Assembly (NCBI GenBank): GCA_029239355.1
Contig: JAQZAZ010000031.1
Coordinates: 1 to 43,468, forward strand
Source: Sphingobacterium sp.
GTDB lineage: Bacteria > Bacteroidota > Bacteroidia > Sphingobacteriales > Sphingobacteriaceae
Direction: 5' to 3'
DNA length: 43,468 bases
In this document: positions 32,987-41,432 of the stretch, piece after piece
How the letters are laid out: each line of letters begins with the position of its first letter
Numbering within the stretch: position 1 is the first letter of the stretch
Position numbers and translations under genes: made by a program
The notes under the pieces: model-generated
Databases searched by the model: none
What the model saw: only the letters and a program-made list of their open reading frames with translations
What the model was told of the DNA's origin: nothing

Positions 32987-35900
32987 TCAAGCTGTTTGAT
33001 TTCCATTATACATATAAGTATTGATCTTCTGCAGAATATCGGGCAAGTGATTTTCAAACCTTTTATTGATCCGTTCAAATCCACCGATCTCATCAAAGGG
33101 CTGCTTGTCGAGATCTTCGACAGTAACAATGCCTTCGGCGATCATTTGCTTTTCAATCCGCTGGAGCAAACTCTTCTGCGGCACCGTCCAATTTTGTTCC
33201 TGGTACAGTCGTTGAAAGGCTTTTTTGACGCGATCTTCTCGGCTTTCAAGTACGGATCCAAGCATAAGGGTACGAATATAGGCAATAATATCGGCAGCCA
33301 CATCTTGTCTTTTTGCATTTTTCCATGCATCATGTAGGGTGCGAAGATTATAACCCTTGGTATCAAGTAATAAGCTTAGTTCCTTGAGGTCGGCACGTTT
33401 TAGTTGCGTCGGAGATGTTGCGATCAATTTAAGTGCAGCTATCTCATTTTGATTTTCTTCAAGATAACGTCTGAACCCTTCGATATAATCTTCCGGTTTG
33501 TCCATCTTACCATAGCCGGTACTTACCTCGCGAAGTACATCAGCATGATTGGAATAAAACTGATGAGCCGGCGCTTGCCTGTACTCGTCTAAATACTTCC
33601 AGAGCTCCGTTTTTTCAGTCAATAATTTCACCTGCTCTGCAATATCTTTCTCGCGAAGGTGATGGATAAATTCATCCAATGTATCCGCTCCTGTAAAGTA
33701 TTTGATCATTTCAGCATCTAGGCCTGCGGCTCGTTTTTTGCGTTGCAACTTCGCTATGATCTGATCAACCTGCACAGCAGCCCGTTCATTGGTTTGTATA
33801 GCTGCAAATTCTCTGTTCAATGTACTGAAATCAACCGAAGGATTAACAACCAGTGGTTTCATTTCCGTATAGTCTTTGATACCCTCATAGAGATTGACCG
33901 CATCAAAAACACGAAAACTCTCCTTGTTTATCTCTGGACAGAGACGGGTGGCACGCCCGATCATCTGATCGTATAGGATACGTGATCGAACACGACGCAT
34001 AAAGACGAGATTAGCAATCTTAGGTATATCAATCCCTGTGGTCAACAGATCGACTGTAACGGCAATATTTGGATATTTCTCATTTTTATAACGCTTGACT
34101 TTCTCCGCTGGCTTGTCAATGATTCCTGTGATTTTTACCACAGCATCATCAGGCACAGGTATCCCCACCGCCGCAAACTCCTCTTTCAGGAGTTTGACGA
34201 TCATATCTGCATGATGGTCTGTAGCCGCAAAGATAAGCGTCTTGGCATCGCCATCTGGATCAATATGATTGACAAGTTCCCGAAGTACCGTACGGTTAAA
34301 GTTCTCGGTAATGACACGTTTATTGAATCCTGAGATATCAAACTTGAGTTCGTCACTCAATTCATCGAGTTCAATAACCTGATTTCCTTCTTTGTCGTAA
34401 ACAGTAGGCTTTTCTCCTTTTTCCCAGACAATACCTTCCTCTGACAGTTGTGTCTTGATCTTGATCGGTGGATCCTGATCGACAAGGTAGCCATCTAATA
34501 CGGCCTCCCGTAAGCTATAGTTAAAGATAGGTTTATTAAAAATCTCTTTGGTATGAAGCGCTGGTGTAGCTGTTAAGCCAACAGCAAAAGCATCAAAATA
34601 ATCCAACACCTGGCGGTACTTGCTAACATAATCATCTTGATCTTTGAAGTAAATCTCTTCATCGTCCATTTCTTTATCCAGTAAATAGCCCCGATGTGCT
34701 TCGTCAACGATAATACAGTCATAAGTATCTACGCTCAGCGCTTTTTCTTCACTATCATTGTTATAAAGTCTTTTGACCATGCTCTGCACAGTTGCAAAGT
34801 GGATACGGCTATCGATATCGGGCCATGCATGCTTTAGCCCATCGATGTGGTAATAGTCACTGAAACTTTTCAGATCGTCAACCTTGTAATCTTTGAAACC
34901 GTCAAGCGCCTGTGTGGCCAGTAGGGTGCGGTCTACCAAAAATAAAATACGTTTAAAGCGATTGGTCTGAATTAAGCGATAAGCTAATCCAATAACTGTA
35001 CGTGTCTTACCAGTCCCGGTTGCCATGGCCAATAATGCCCGATTAATCTCGGGATCATGCGTAATAATATGCTCGACGGCTTGAATTGCTTTGATCTGGT
35101 AATCTCTCAAACCCAATCCTGTCTTAAGCTGAAGAAAATCCAATGAATTCTCTTCTAGTTTTTTATTGGCGAGTGCGATATCTTGTTCAAACTTTTTTTG
35201 CAAATCCGCTGGACTATGGAATCCTTTGATAGATTTAGAATTATTATACTTCTCACGGACATCAAGATACCATACGCCACTTTTGGTAGCAATCTGTTGC
35301 AAGTATTCGCGTCCATTGGTTGAATATAAAAATGGCACCCGATAACCATCCCAGTCGCCCAATATGTCTATACCTTCTCTTGAAATAATATTCATTGCAT
35401 AGCGTTTACTTTGATCAAGATTGGTCGATATATCCTGTCCGTACTTTTTGGCCTCAATGACACCGTATAAACTTGTACCTATAAATAGTGCATAGTCTGC
35501 ATAGCCGCCTTTGACTGGCCACTCTGCTATAGCCATATTCCGACCTCTTTCGGGTTGGGTCTTATGGATCTTAGCGTTCAGTAACTTGGTGTCTGCTTCC
35601 CATCCTATCTTACGCAAATTTAGATCAATAAGCTCTCGGGTCTCTGCTTCGTCCATATCAAGTTTGGATGCGGACCGTTTGGCACGCTCCGTAAATACAG
35701 TCCGCTGTTCTGCACTGACCGTTTTATGCTGGGTTATCGCCTGCTCATATTGCTCCTTTAAGACCTTATTTTCCTGTTCAAGGATATGCAGTGCGTGTCT
35801 GGCATCTAAATCCTTCGGTGTATCAAATCTTAATGAAGAAATGCCAATATTCCTTACAGAATAGGATTCGTAAAACCATTTTCCGAGTTTAAATGCGGAA

Positions 35901-36229
35901 AAAAGCGACGAGGTCGCATCCGCAGTGGTACCTACATATTCATGTACGGCACCATTACCTTGCTTACGAAGTATTGTAAAATGGTCAATTACATTTGAAG
36001 GTAAAATACCTTGACTCCTCAGATTATAAATCAGATTTTGAAATTTCGTATCCTCCGGTAGGTCAATTCCATAGGTCTCAAAAATCTGCTTGGCCATGTA
36101 TTCCCCATATTGCCGCAACTTGAATAAAGATGTGGCTGGATCTTGATATAGATTGTATTCGGCGGCTTGCGCTAAATTAAAAAGCAACGGATATTCTTGT
36201 TCTAAAAACTGAAAATTAGATACGGCCAT
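32987..36229 (-). CDS. hsdR: Type I restriction endonuclease subunit HsdR (EcoEI-type)
   Basis: 1080 residues. The N-terminus has a DUF4145-like helical domain ([19 protein letters not shown]), then the HSDR_N nuclease part with [15 protein letters not shown] (ExK). The SF2 translocase motor follows: [20 protein letters not shown] (Walker A), [11 protein letters not shown] (Walker B), and [13 protein letters not shown] (motif VI). The C-terminal helical part binds the methylase core. HsdR translocates DNA by ATP hydrolysis and cuts far from the target. It has its own promoter (36265-36294) and leads the HsdR-Fic-HsdM-HsdS series. The ATG at 36229 fits the promoter. Confidence 0.95.
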   Translation of the reverse strand: MAVSNFQFLEQEYPLLFNLAQAAEYNLYQDPATSLFKLRQYGEYMAKQIFETYGIDLPEDTKFQNLIYNLRSQGILPSNVIDHFTILRKQGNGAVHEYVGTTADATSSLFSAFKLGKWFYESYSVRNIGISSLRFDTPKDLDARHALHILEQENKVLKEQYEQAITQHKTVSAEQRTVFTERAKRSASKLDMDEAETRELIDLNLRKIGWEADTKLLNAKIHKTQPERGRNMAIAEWPVKGGYADYALFIGTSLYGVIEAKKYGQDISTNLDQSKRYAMNIISREGIDILGDWDGYRVPFLYSTNGREYLQQIATKSGVWYLDVREKYNNSKSIKGFHSPADLQKKFEQDIALANKKLEENSLDFLQLKTGLGLRDYQIKAIQAVEHIITHDPEINRALLAMATGTGKTRTVIGLAYRLIQTNRFKRILFLVDRTLLATQALDGFKDYKVDDLKSFSDYYHIDGLKHAWPDIDSRIHFATVQSMVKRLYNNDSEEKALSVDTYDCIIVDEAHRGYLLDKEMDDEEIYFKDQDDYVSKYRQVLDYFDAFAVGLTATPALHTKEIFNKPIFNYSLREAVLDGYLVDQDPPIKIKTQLSEEGIVWEKGEKPTVYDKEGNQVIELDELSDELKFDISGFNKRVITENFNRTVLRELVNHIDPDGDAKTLIFAATDHHADMIVKLLKEEFAAVGIPVPDDAVVKITGIIDKPAEKVKRYKNEKYPNIAVTVDLLTTGIDIPKIANLVFMRRVRSRILYDQMIGRATRLCPEINKESFRVFDAVNLYEGIKDYTEMKPLVVNPSVDFSTLNREFAAIQTNERAAVQVDQIIAKLQRKKRAAGLDAEMIKYFTGADTLDEFIHHLREKDIAEQVKLLTEKTELWKYLDEYRQAPAHQFYSNHADVLREVSTGYGKMDKPEDYIEGFRRYLEENQNEIAALKLIATSPTQLKRADLKELSLLLDTKGYNLRTLHDAWKNAKRQDVAADIIAYIRTLMLGSVLESREDRVKKAFQRLYQEQNWTVPQKSLLQRIEKQMIAEGIVTVEDLDKQPFDEIGGFERINKRFENHLPDILQKINTYMYNGNQTA

Positions 36230-36264
36230 AGTGATAATACTTAATTTAGATATTCAGCTAGAAC

Positions 36265-36294
36265 CAAATATAAACAAAACCAATCGTTATACAA
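36265..36294 (-). promoter_or_regulatory. Promoter of the HsdR operon
   Basis: On the minus strand TTG (36294-36292), a 19-nt spacer and TATATTTG (36272-36265, exact TAnnTTTG) form a good Bacteroidetes promoter. The predicted start is near 36258, leaving ~29 nt before the HsdR ATG. This allows the restriction genes to be expressed apart from the genes upstream. Confidence 0.6.
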
Positions 36295-36322
36295 CAGAAT
36301 ATTGTTTCAAACACTAAGTTTA

Positions 36323-36952
36323 TTACCGTCCATCTAATACTCTTTTAATAAGTTTGGCACTTCTATAATTGCGTCTTAAAGATTGCATCAAAATAAAATT
36401 AAATAGAATACTAATGAAAAATAATGGAAGCCACGCCAAAAGACTAGGTTTTACATCTTTCTCAGTAGCTATAATTACAACTAGGATTGAAAAGAGTAAC
36501 ATAAAACAAATCCCTCCGACAGAAAATAATGTAATAATGAAAATATCAAAGATTTTCGCTTGCACACCTATTCTAACCTTTGGCTGCTCAGTATTTAAAT
36601 CCATAAACGACCTCGCAGCCTTAATTTCCGGCCAATCAAACTCTCCATTCGAACTATCCCTCAATGCTATGAGCTTCTCGATTTTATGTGGATGGATATA
36701 TATGCCTGTCAATTCCCGAAATTCTTGTTGTTTCTGAATATCTTTCGCAAGATGACGTAAATCAGCATGTCTTTGCAACCAATGTGATCTCGGTTTCTGC
36801 TTTTTTTTGAATAACAATCCTGTTAAGGGGCCTTCGGAATTTAAAAACCTTAAAAAGAAAGCAGTTACCACACACATGATAAATATTACCATTATGATAG
36901 TAGGATTGATATTAAATTCCTTTAAAAAATTTACGATCTCTGTATAGTCCAT
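36323..36952 (-). CDS. Membrane protein of the restriction island, 209 aa
   Basis: No family recognised. One membrane helix near the N-terminus (~17-36, PTIIMVIFIMCVVTAFFLRF), a soluble middle of ~100 residues rich in His, Arg and Lys (SHWLQRHADLRHLAKDIQKQ), and two C-terminal helices (~138-162, TLFSVGGICFMLLFSILVVI; ~171-190, LAWLPLFFISILFNFILMQS). It lies between a small membrane protein and HsdR, 93 nt before the latter. Accessory membrane proteins of unknown role often accompany restriction genes. Confidence 0.7.
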   Translation of the reverse strand: MDYTEIVNFLKEFNINPTIIMVIFIMCVVTAFFLRFLNSEGPLTGLLFKKKQKPRSHWLQRHADLRHLAKDIQKQQEFRELTGIYIHPHKIEKLIALRDSSNGEFDWPEIKAARSFMDLNTEQPKVRIGVQAKIFDIFIITLFSVGGICFMLLFSILVVIIATEKDVKPSLLAWLPLFFISILFNFILMQSLRRNYRSAKLIKRVLDGR

Positions 36953-37003
36953 TGTTGTTAATTTTAAATTCTTATTTATATCTTATTTTTTTTGGATTAC
37001 AGT

Positions 37004-37456
37004 CTAACGAAGCTGAACGGTTTGTAAATGAGAATTATTCATTTTGAATGCATCATCCCATAATAATTCAAATGAAATATTATCGGGAGATCCCATGTGA
37101 AGATGGATATTCAGATCTACATTTTCATGCTCATTTAAAAGCGGAAAAGGAAAAGGATTCAAACTGTAGAGATATTCAGGCTCATCGTGTATAATTAACC
37201 GAACATTTTTTGCAGAAGCCTTCCCTTTGTTATATACTCTTAAAGTCCGAAGCCCCTTATTACCTACAATAATAGAGGCCCGGACCTCAGCCTGCATTTT
37301 CTGGATTTTCTCCTCTTCAATTTTCCCAAGCTGATAATCATTGATCAGTTTCTCCTGAGCTTTTATTTTTTTATCGTGCTTGAAATAAGTAAAAATAGTC
37401 CCCACTAATGCCATGGCGGCAACAATAAATGAAGGATCGCTCAAATCTATTTTCAT
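37004..37456 (-). CDS. Membrane-anchored beta-domain protein, 150 aa
   Basis: No named family. An N-terminal membrane helix (~10-27, FIVAAMALVGTIFTYFKH), a charged coiled segment (KAQEKLINDYQLGKIEEEKI), and a C-terminal beta domain (ASIIVGNKGLRTLRVYNKGK, ASAKNVRLIIHDEPEYLY) that looks like an Ig-like fold seen in many small bacterial membrane proteins. It overlaps the zinc-ribbon gene by 4 nt (ATGA), so they are coupled, and is 51 nt from the next membrane protein. Confidence 0.7.
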   Translation of the reverse strand: MKIDLSDPSFIVAAMALVGTIFTYFKHDKKIKAQEKLINDYQLGKIEEEKIQKMQAEVRASIIVGNKGLRTLRVYNKGKASAKNVRLIIHDEPEYLYSLNPFPFPLLNEHENVDLNIHLHMGSPDNISFELLWDDAFKMNNSHLQTVQLR

Positions 37457-37713
37457 CTTCTCTTGAATTTAATGAATTTATTACCTCTAAAAGTTTTCTC
37501 TAGTTTTTTAGCAAAGTCATCAATAAACTGTTGACCAACTTCCTCTGCGGCATCTTGAATTTGATTTTGATTGAATGTTGCTAATTCTTCTATTCCACCT
37601 GGATACTCACGTCCACAGTTCTTGCATTTCACCCAAGATTTATTTTCATTGTGTTCAAAATTACCTTGACCACAGGTTGCACAATAAAGGGATACAGTTA
37701 TTTTAGTACTCAT
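37453..37713 (-). CDS. Small zinc-ribbon protein, 86 aa
   Basis: 86 residues. The first ~40 residues contain CATCGQGNF and CKNCGREYP, two CxxC knuckles 19 residues apart, which should bind one zinc. The C-terminal half is a charged helix ending in a basic tail (KLEKTFRGNKFIKFKRR). No catalytic motif. Overlap with the next gene (ATGA) suggests that the two proteins work together. Function unknown; nucleic-acid or protein binding is the usual guess for such ribbons. Confidence 0.75.
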   Translation of the reverse strand: MSTKITVSLYCATCGQGNFEHNENKSWVKCKNCGREYPGGIEELATFNQNQIQDAAEEVGQQFIDDFAKKLEKTFRGNKFIKFKRR

Positions 37714-37791
37714 AATATTACAGTAATTAGATTAAAAAATAAAATGTGCTTCGTGTATCTATCATAACACAAAGCACATAACAATTAATTA

Positions 37792-38127
37792 TTAAACAAG
37801 ATCAACTATTGGAGCAGTAGGAGCATCACGTTTTACCGCTGCAATCCCATTCTCCCTACCGGCTAAACTCGTATAATTTTCGCTCTGCCCGATAATTTCA
37901 CCATTCCCCCCTGTTAGGTTGAAGGTATAATTATAAACGGAATTTTGACGTTGGTAACGGCTGTCATAGGGAGAATTAGCCTTAACAGAAGCTATCCCAT
38001 TTAAACATCCTTGTTTGTTCACGTAGCCTTCGCTACCAAGAATAATTTCACCATTACCAGACTTTAATCTAAAATAGTATTGCGAATTCCTTGAACTCAC
38101 AAATACTTCAAACTTTGCATTTGACAT
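37792..38127 (-). CDS. YegP-family protein with two DUF1508 repeats
   Basis: 111 residues from the ATG at 38127 (MSNAKFEVFVSS); a start 14 codons earlier is unlikely. Two tandem DUF1508 repeats are visible: KFEVFVSSRNSQYYFRLKSG with ASVKANSP, and YNYTFNLTGGNGEIIGQSEN with AAVKRDAP. YegP proteins are small all-beta proteins of unknown biological role. It lies 52 nt downstream of the WYL regulator on the same strand and 78 nt before the zinc-ribbon gene. Confidence 0.88.
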   Translation of the reverse strand: MSNAKFEVFVSSRNSQYYFRLKSGNGEIILGSEGYVNKQGCLNGIASVKANSPYDSRYQRQNSVYNYTFNLTGGNGEIIGQSENYTSLAGRENGIAAVKRDAPTAPIVDLV

Positions 38128-38179
38128 ATTGATACAAAGTTGTACTGTATCTGTGCAACCAATGTGCACAGATAATTTT

Positions 38180-39190
38180 TTATGATTTGTATTTGCTGAT
38201 AGTGTCTTCCAGTTTTTTATGCATGGAATCTCTTACCGAAACTGGAGCTAAAATCTCAATGGTGGAGCCATAACCCAATATATGTGAGAAGAACTCATAA
38301 TTGGGTATAATATCCAATGTTAAAATGACGTATTCTGCAGTTCTCTCAACCACTGTCTGCGACGGATGGATAGGTTTAGAATCTATATATGGCCACAATG
38401 GCATACTAACTTTGATTGAAACAATCAAAGACTCAGTATTCGCCGGTTTGCTAACTCCCACGATATCTTCAAAATATGCATTATGCGTTTCCTTTGAAGC
38501 TACAAAATCTAGGGTTTCCAAGGTAGTCACGCTACAGATTCGATCCAAAGCCAAATTGGTCCAATTTTCAAAACTATCTCGCTTCCCGAATAAAAACCAA
38601 CGCTTATTGTATTGTTTCAGGAAATAGGGATGAAAAACAAACGTTTCTTCAATCTCTTTGTTAAATGGCTTATATTTAACTTCCAACACCCGCTTCTGTT
38701 GAATATGTTTAAGCAAATCACCTAGTAGGTTTATATTTTTTAGATACTCATTCTGATCGAAGAAAATACATTCTTCAATTTCCTCCAGTTGGAAGCTCTT
38801 TTTTAGTTTAAGTGCGAGTTCTTGAACAAATTCGAATTGTTGTAATCCACTGAATCTTCCAAGAATATTCAAAGCGGTCTTCAATGAGTCTGCTTCGACT
38901 GGATTGATTTGCTGTATAGCAACAGAATAATTAGCTTTCGAGTACCGATAATAGCTTTTCTTCCCTTCTTTATAAGATTCAATAGGCGCACGAAAACCTG
39001 CCTCGCTACGCATAAAATCTATATCTTTAAAAATCTGTCGTCGAGAAATGGAAGCCGCTTTACCAGTATAGTCTTTAATCGCCTCCGAAACATAAATTAT
39101 CAGATCATCAATAAAAAACTTCCGACCTTTGTTGCAAAAACATCTATCTAATGCTTCGTAACGAATGAGTGCATGCTTATTTGTGGACAT
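38180..39190 (-). CDS. WYL-domain transcriptional regulator
   Basis: 336 residues. The N-terminal HTH (~1-80, ISRRQIFKDIDFMRSEAGF as recognition region) is followed by a WYL domain (~150-245: VLEVKYKPFNKEIEETFVFH, RWFLFGKRDSFENWTNLALD) and a C-terminal extension (WCX-like, ~255-336). WYL proteins such as BrxR and CapW repress phage-defence operons and respond to nucleotide or nucleic-acid signals. It is the first gene of the long minus-strand series ending in McrC and the nuclease, and a possible operator lies just upstream (39213-39232). Control of the island is inferred. Confidence 0.88.
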   Translation of the reverse strand: MSTNKHALIRYEALDRCFCNKGRKFFIDDLIIYVSEAIKDYTGKAASISRRQIFKDIDFMRSEAGFRAPIESYKEGKKSYYRYSKANYSVAIQQINPVEADSLKTALNILGRFSGLQQFEFVQELALKLKKSFQLEEIEECIFFDQNEYLKNINLLGDLLKHIQQKRVLEVKYKPFNKEIEETFVFHPYFLKQYNKRWFLFGKRDSFENWTNLALDRICSVTTLETLDFVASKETHNAYFEDIVGVSKPANTESLIVSIKVSMPLWPYIDSKPIHPSQTVVERTAEYVILTLDIIPNYEFFSHILGYGSTIEILAPVSVRDSMHKKLEDTISKYKS

Positions 39191-39212
39191 TTTTTTTGAA
39201 ATGAATTATACC

Positions 39213-39232
39213 CTAAAAGACTAAATTTTTAG
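39213..39232 (-). promoter_or_regulatory. Possible WYL operator: repeated CTAAA half-sites
   Basis: CTAAAA (39213-39218), CTAAA (39221-39225) and TTTAG (39228-39232) lie within 20 bp, 23 bp before the WYL gene ATG. CTAAATTTTTAG (39221-39232) is an inverted repeat with a 2-nt centre. No clear -7 box could be assigned. Autoregulation is the usual mode of this family. Confidence 0.35.
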
Positions 39233-39538
39233 ATTTGATTTTGCGTATCATTCTAATTGTTATTGACAAATTGTGACCCATTCTCGAATCTAGGAATGTT
39301 CTGAAATAGAAATTCTGTTTTAATAAAGATTTGTTTCATGCTAACCGAATTAGCGAAATACGTCTTACCCATATCCAAAATATATTGATTTAGGTTCCTC
39401 AAGGCAAATTAACAGCTTCATAGCCATAGGATGCAATTATATCGCTTGTCCGGGCGAGCTGATTAGGGAATCCACAAACTGTGGAACCTATCATAATCTT
39501 AATCTGTGAAGTACTCGATTTTGTCATAATAAATCTGG
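39233..39538. other. Gene-free region between the KAP gene and the WYL gene
   Basis: About 306 nt with no credible gene on either strand. TCCACA/TGTGGA with a 3-nt loop (39471-39485) is a compact hairpin ~60 nt beyond the KAP stop, without a T run. An ACAATTTG on the minus strand near 39270-39280 is one base off the -7 consensus, but lies too far from the WYL ATG for confidence. Confidence 0.4.
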
Positions 39539-41017
39539 TCAGGAAAGCAACTTCTTGTTTTCAACGATGGTTAATGCTTTGTCTAAAAAATCAATAATAT
39601 CTACGCCGTAAAATGAATCATCATTAATAAATGCAACATCAGCGTATTTATCCCAGTTATAGCTTTTTACATTGTACGGAATTTTTTTATCAGTTCCCCA
39701 AATAGAAAACTCCAAACCTTGCATATCTTCTTTCATTACGTTCATCTGCACAACACTGATAACCATTGCAAAAAAATCCCCAAGGAACATATTGTAGTAA
39801 TATGATTCTAAGCTTAAAGAATGAAAATCAAAAATAAAATCTTCTTCTTTAAGCTCTTTTACTGCTTTCATAAAAGCTTGCCTGCTCCCAAAAAGAATAG
39901 ACATATACTGAATGAGGACTAAAAATTTATAACTGGTAACTATATTATCGTTCGATTGTGTTTCCTTGTTAAAGAAGTTATGCTGTGTTAAAGGTATTTT
40001 GTCAATATTTTTTAGCGATCGAAGACTTAATTTACGATGTTCAACAAAAAGTTGCAAGAGATACAGAAAGGTCTTATAAAATCCGTCTCTATTTGCAGAG
40101 TTTAATCGAAAATACTTCAAGTCCCTAGAAAAATCTTCGTATTTCAATCCATCTAAATAATCCGTTAGCGCCTCTCTTATATAGCGGGAATTATTAAAGC
40201 TGTATATAGACTTACTATAAAATTTATTTATATATCCCTGAAAGTCCACATGCTTTCCATACCGGTGTTCGTATATACGCTTTATATTTTCAATATCACA
40301 TACCAGAATCACTTTGTCAAAGCCAAACTTATTTTTTGATGTATGATAGTCACGATGCGCACTTAATACGTTAAAAATGCGGAATATATGTTCGGGATCT
40401 ATACGATCTAGATCGTCGATGATCAAAACATTTTGCTTAGTTTCCGTTTTCAATCGCCTAAGTATTTCGCTAATCAATGCTGATATAGTATCAAATTCTT
40501 TTAAGCCTCTCCCGCCTTCAAAGGACTCAAGATATGCCTTTATCGTTTCAAATTCGTTGGTTTTCAAATCTCCATAAAACTCATCGAATTTATCCTTTTC
40601 AAGTTTTAACAAGCCTAGTATATCAGAGATACTTTTTCCCAGCTTTGTAGTTGCTTTGAATACTTGTTGAGTAAAATCCAGTGCCTTAAAGTTGTCCTGC
40701 ACATAGAGTTGCAATGCCAAGCCTTTGTCCAATTCCAATGAATCTATATTCTCGATAGAATCTTCATATTTCAATATTAGTTCAAAAAGTATATCGTACT
40801 TGATCAACTCAAATATATCTTCATTACTTGATACAGAATAATTGACAGGATACAGATGTATCGCATTATACTGTTCTTCACATTTGGGTATAAAATCTTC
40901 CTTTAAGAAATAGGTCTTTCCAGTCCCAAAGGGTGCTGAAAAGATAATATCATTATTTCCTTCTAGGTTCAAATGGTTCAAAAAATCTTGAAGTAGAGTA
41001 TCGTTTTTAATATTCAT
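39539..41017 (-). CDS. KAP-family P-loop NTPase
   Basis: 492 residues. Walker A is APFGTGKT at 28-35 (first Gly replaced by Ala, otherwise normal) and Walker B is VLIIDDLDRIDPEHIFRIFN, the DDLDR being typical of KAP NTPases. A VILVCDIENIKRIYEHRYG block follows. No KAP-type membrane insertion is visible between the two motifs, so this is a soluble form. KAP NTPases recur in bacterial defence islands and in phage exclusion (PifA-like). It lies 34 nt after the 97-aa gene, and both are downstream of the OLD-family gene on the same strand. Confidence 0.85.
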   Translation of the reverse strand: MNIKNDTLLQDFLNHLNLEGNNDIIFSAPFGTGKTYFLKEDFIPKCEEQYNAIHLYPVNYSVSSNEDIFELIKYDILFELILKYEDSIENIDSLELDKGLALQLYVQDNFKALDFTQQVFKATTKLGKSISDILGLLKLEKDKFDEFYGDLKTNEFETIKAYLESFEGGRGLKEFDTISALISEILRRLKTETKQNVLIIDDLDRIDPEHIFRIFNVLSAHRDYHTSKNKFGFDKVILVCDIENIKRIYEHRYGKHVDFQGYINKFYSKSIYSFNNSRYIREALTDYLDGLKYEDFSRDLKYFRLNSANRDGFYKTFLYLLQLFVEHRKLSLRSLKNIDKIPLTQHNFFNKETQSNDNIVTSYKFLVLIQYMSILFGSRQAFMKAVKELKEEDFIFDFHSLSLESYYYNMFLGDFFAMVISVVQMNVMKEDMQGLEFSIWGTDKKIPYNVKSYNWDKYADVAFINDDSFYGVDIIDFLDKALTIVENKKLLS

Positions 41018-41051
41018 TTTTTAATATTTATTCGTTAATTGCGAACCCGGT

Positions 41052-41345
41052 CTATTTCACTAATCCCATGTTTATAGCCTCCAAGGCCTTAGTGACTAAA
41101 AAAGACTTGCTTCGGCTTAGTGGTAACGAGATATCATATGTTGTTTCATTTTCATTTATTCTTATGCAAGGTCGAAAGTTCTGATTTTTTTCTTGTACAA
41201 TATTTATAATGCTAATATTGTATCTCGACTCTATAAAATCAATCAGACGATCAATGGGCTTTAATTTCATTTTCCGACTAGAATAATGATCGCAATACTG
41301 TTTATAGATTTCCGGGAAGCTTTCTGCAAGTTCTTTTAATGTCAT
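41052..41345 (-). CDS. Small hypothetical protein, 97 aa, paired with the KAP NTPase
   Basis: No family recognised. The first ~50 residues are helical and basic (FPEIYKQYCDHYSSRKMKLK, DRLIDFIESRYN), the second half beta-like (FRPCIRINENETTYDISLPL). No signal peptide or membrane helix. It starts at ATG 41345 and stops 34 nt before the KAP ATG, so the two are probably one unit; an 87-nt gap separates it from the OLD-family gene. Its small size and position suggest a sensor or cofactor for the NTPase, by analogy only. Confidence 0.6.
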   Translation of the reverse strand: MTLKELAESFPEIYKQYCDHYSSRKMKLKPIDRLIDFIESRYNISIINIVQEKNQNFRPCIRINENETTYDISLPLSRSKSFLVTKALEAINMGLVK

Positions 41346-41432
41346 GATGATAATTTCTGCCTACTAATTTAAATTTTATCGATATTTTCACGTATTAATC
41401 TCATTATAATGATTAACGTGAAATTTAGTTTT

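Noticed and set aside
32996..35864. Several plus-strand open frames of 62-117 codons
   Set aside because: All lie antisense to hsdR, which is intact and has clear motifs.
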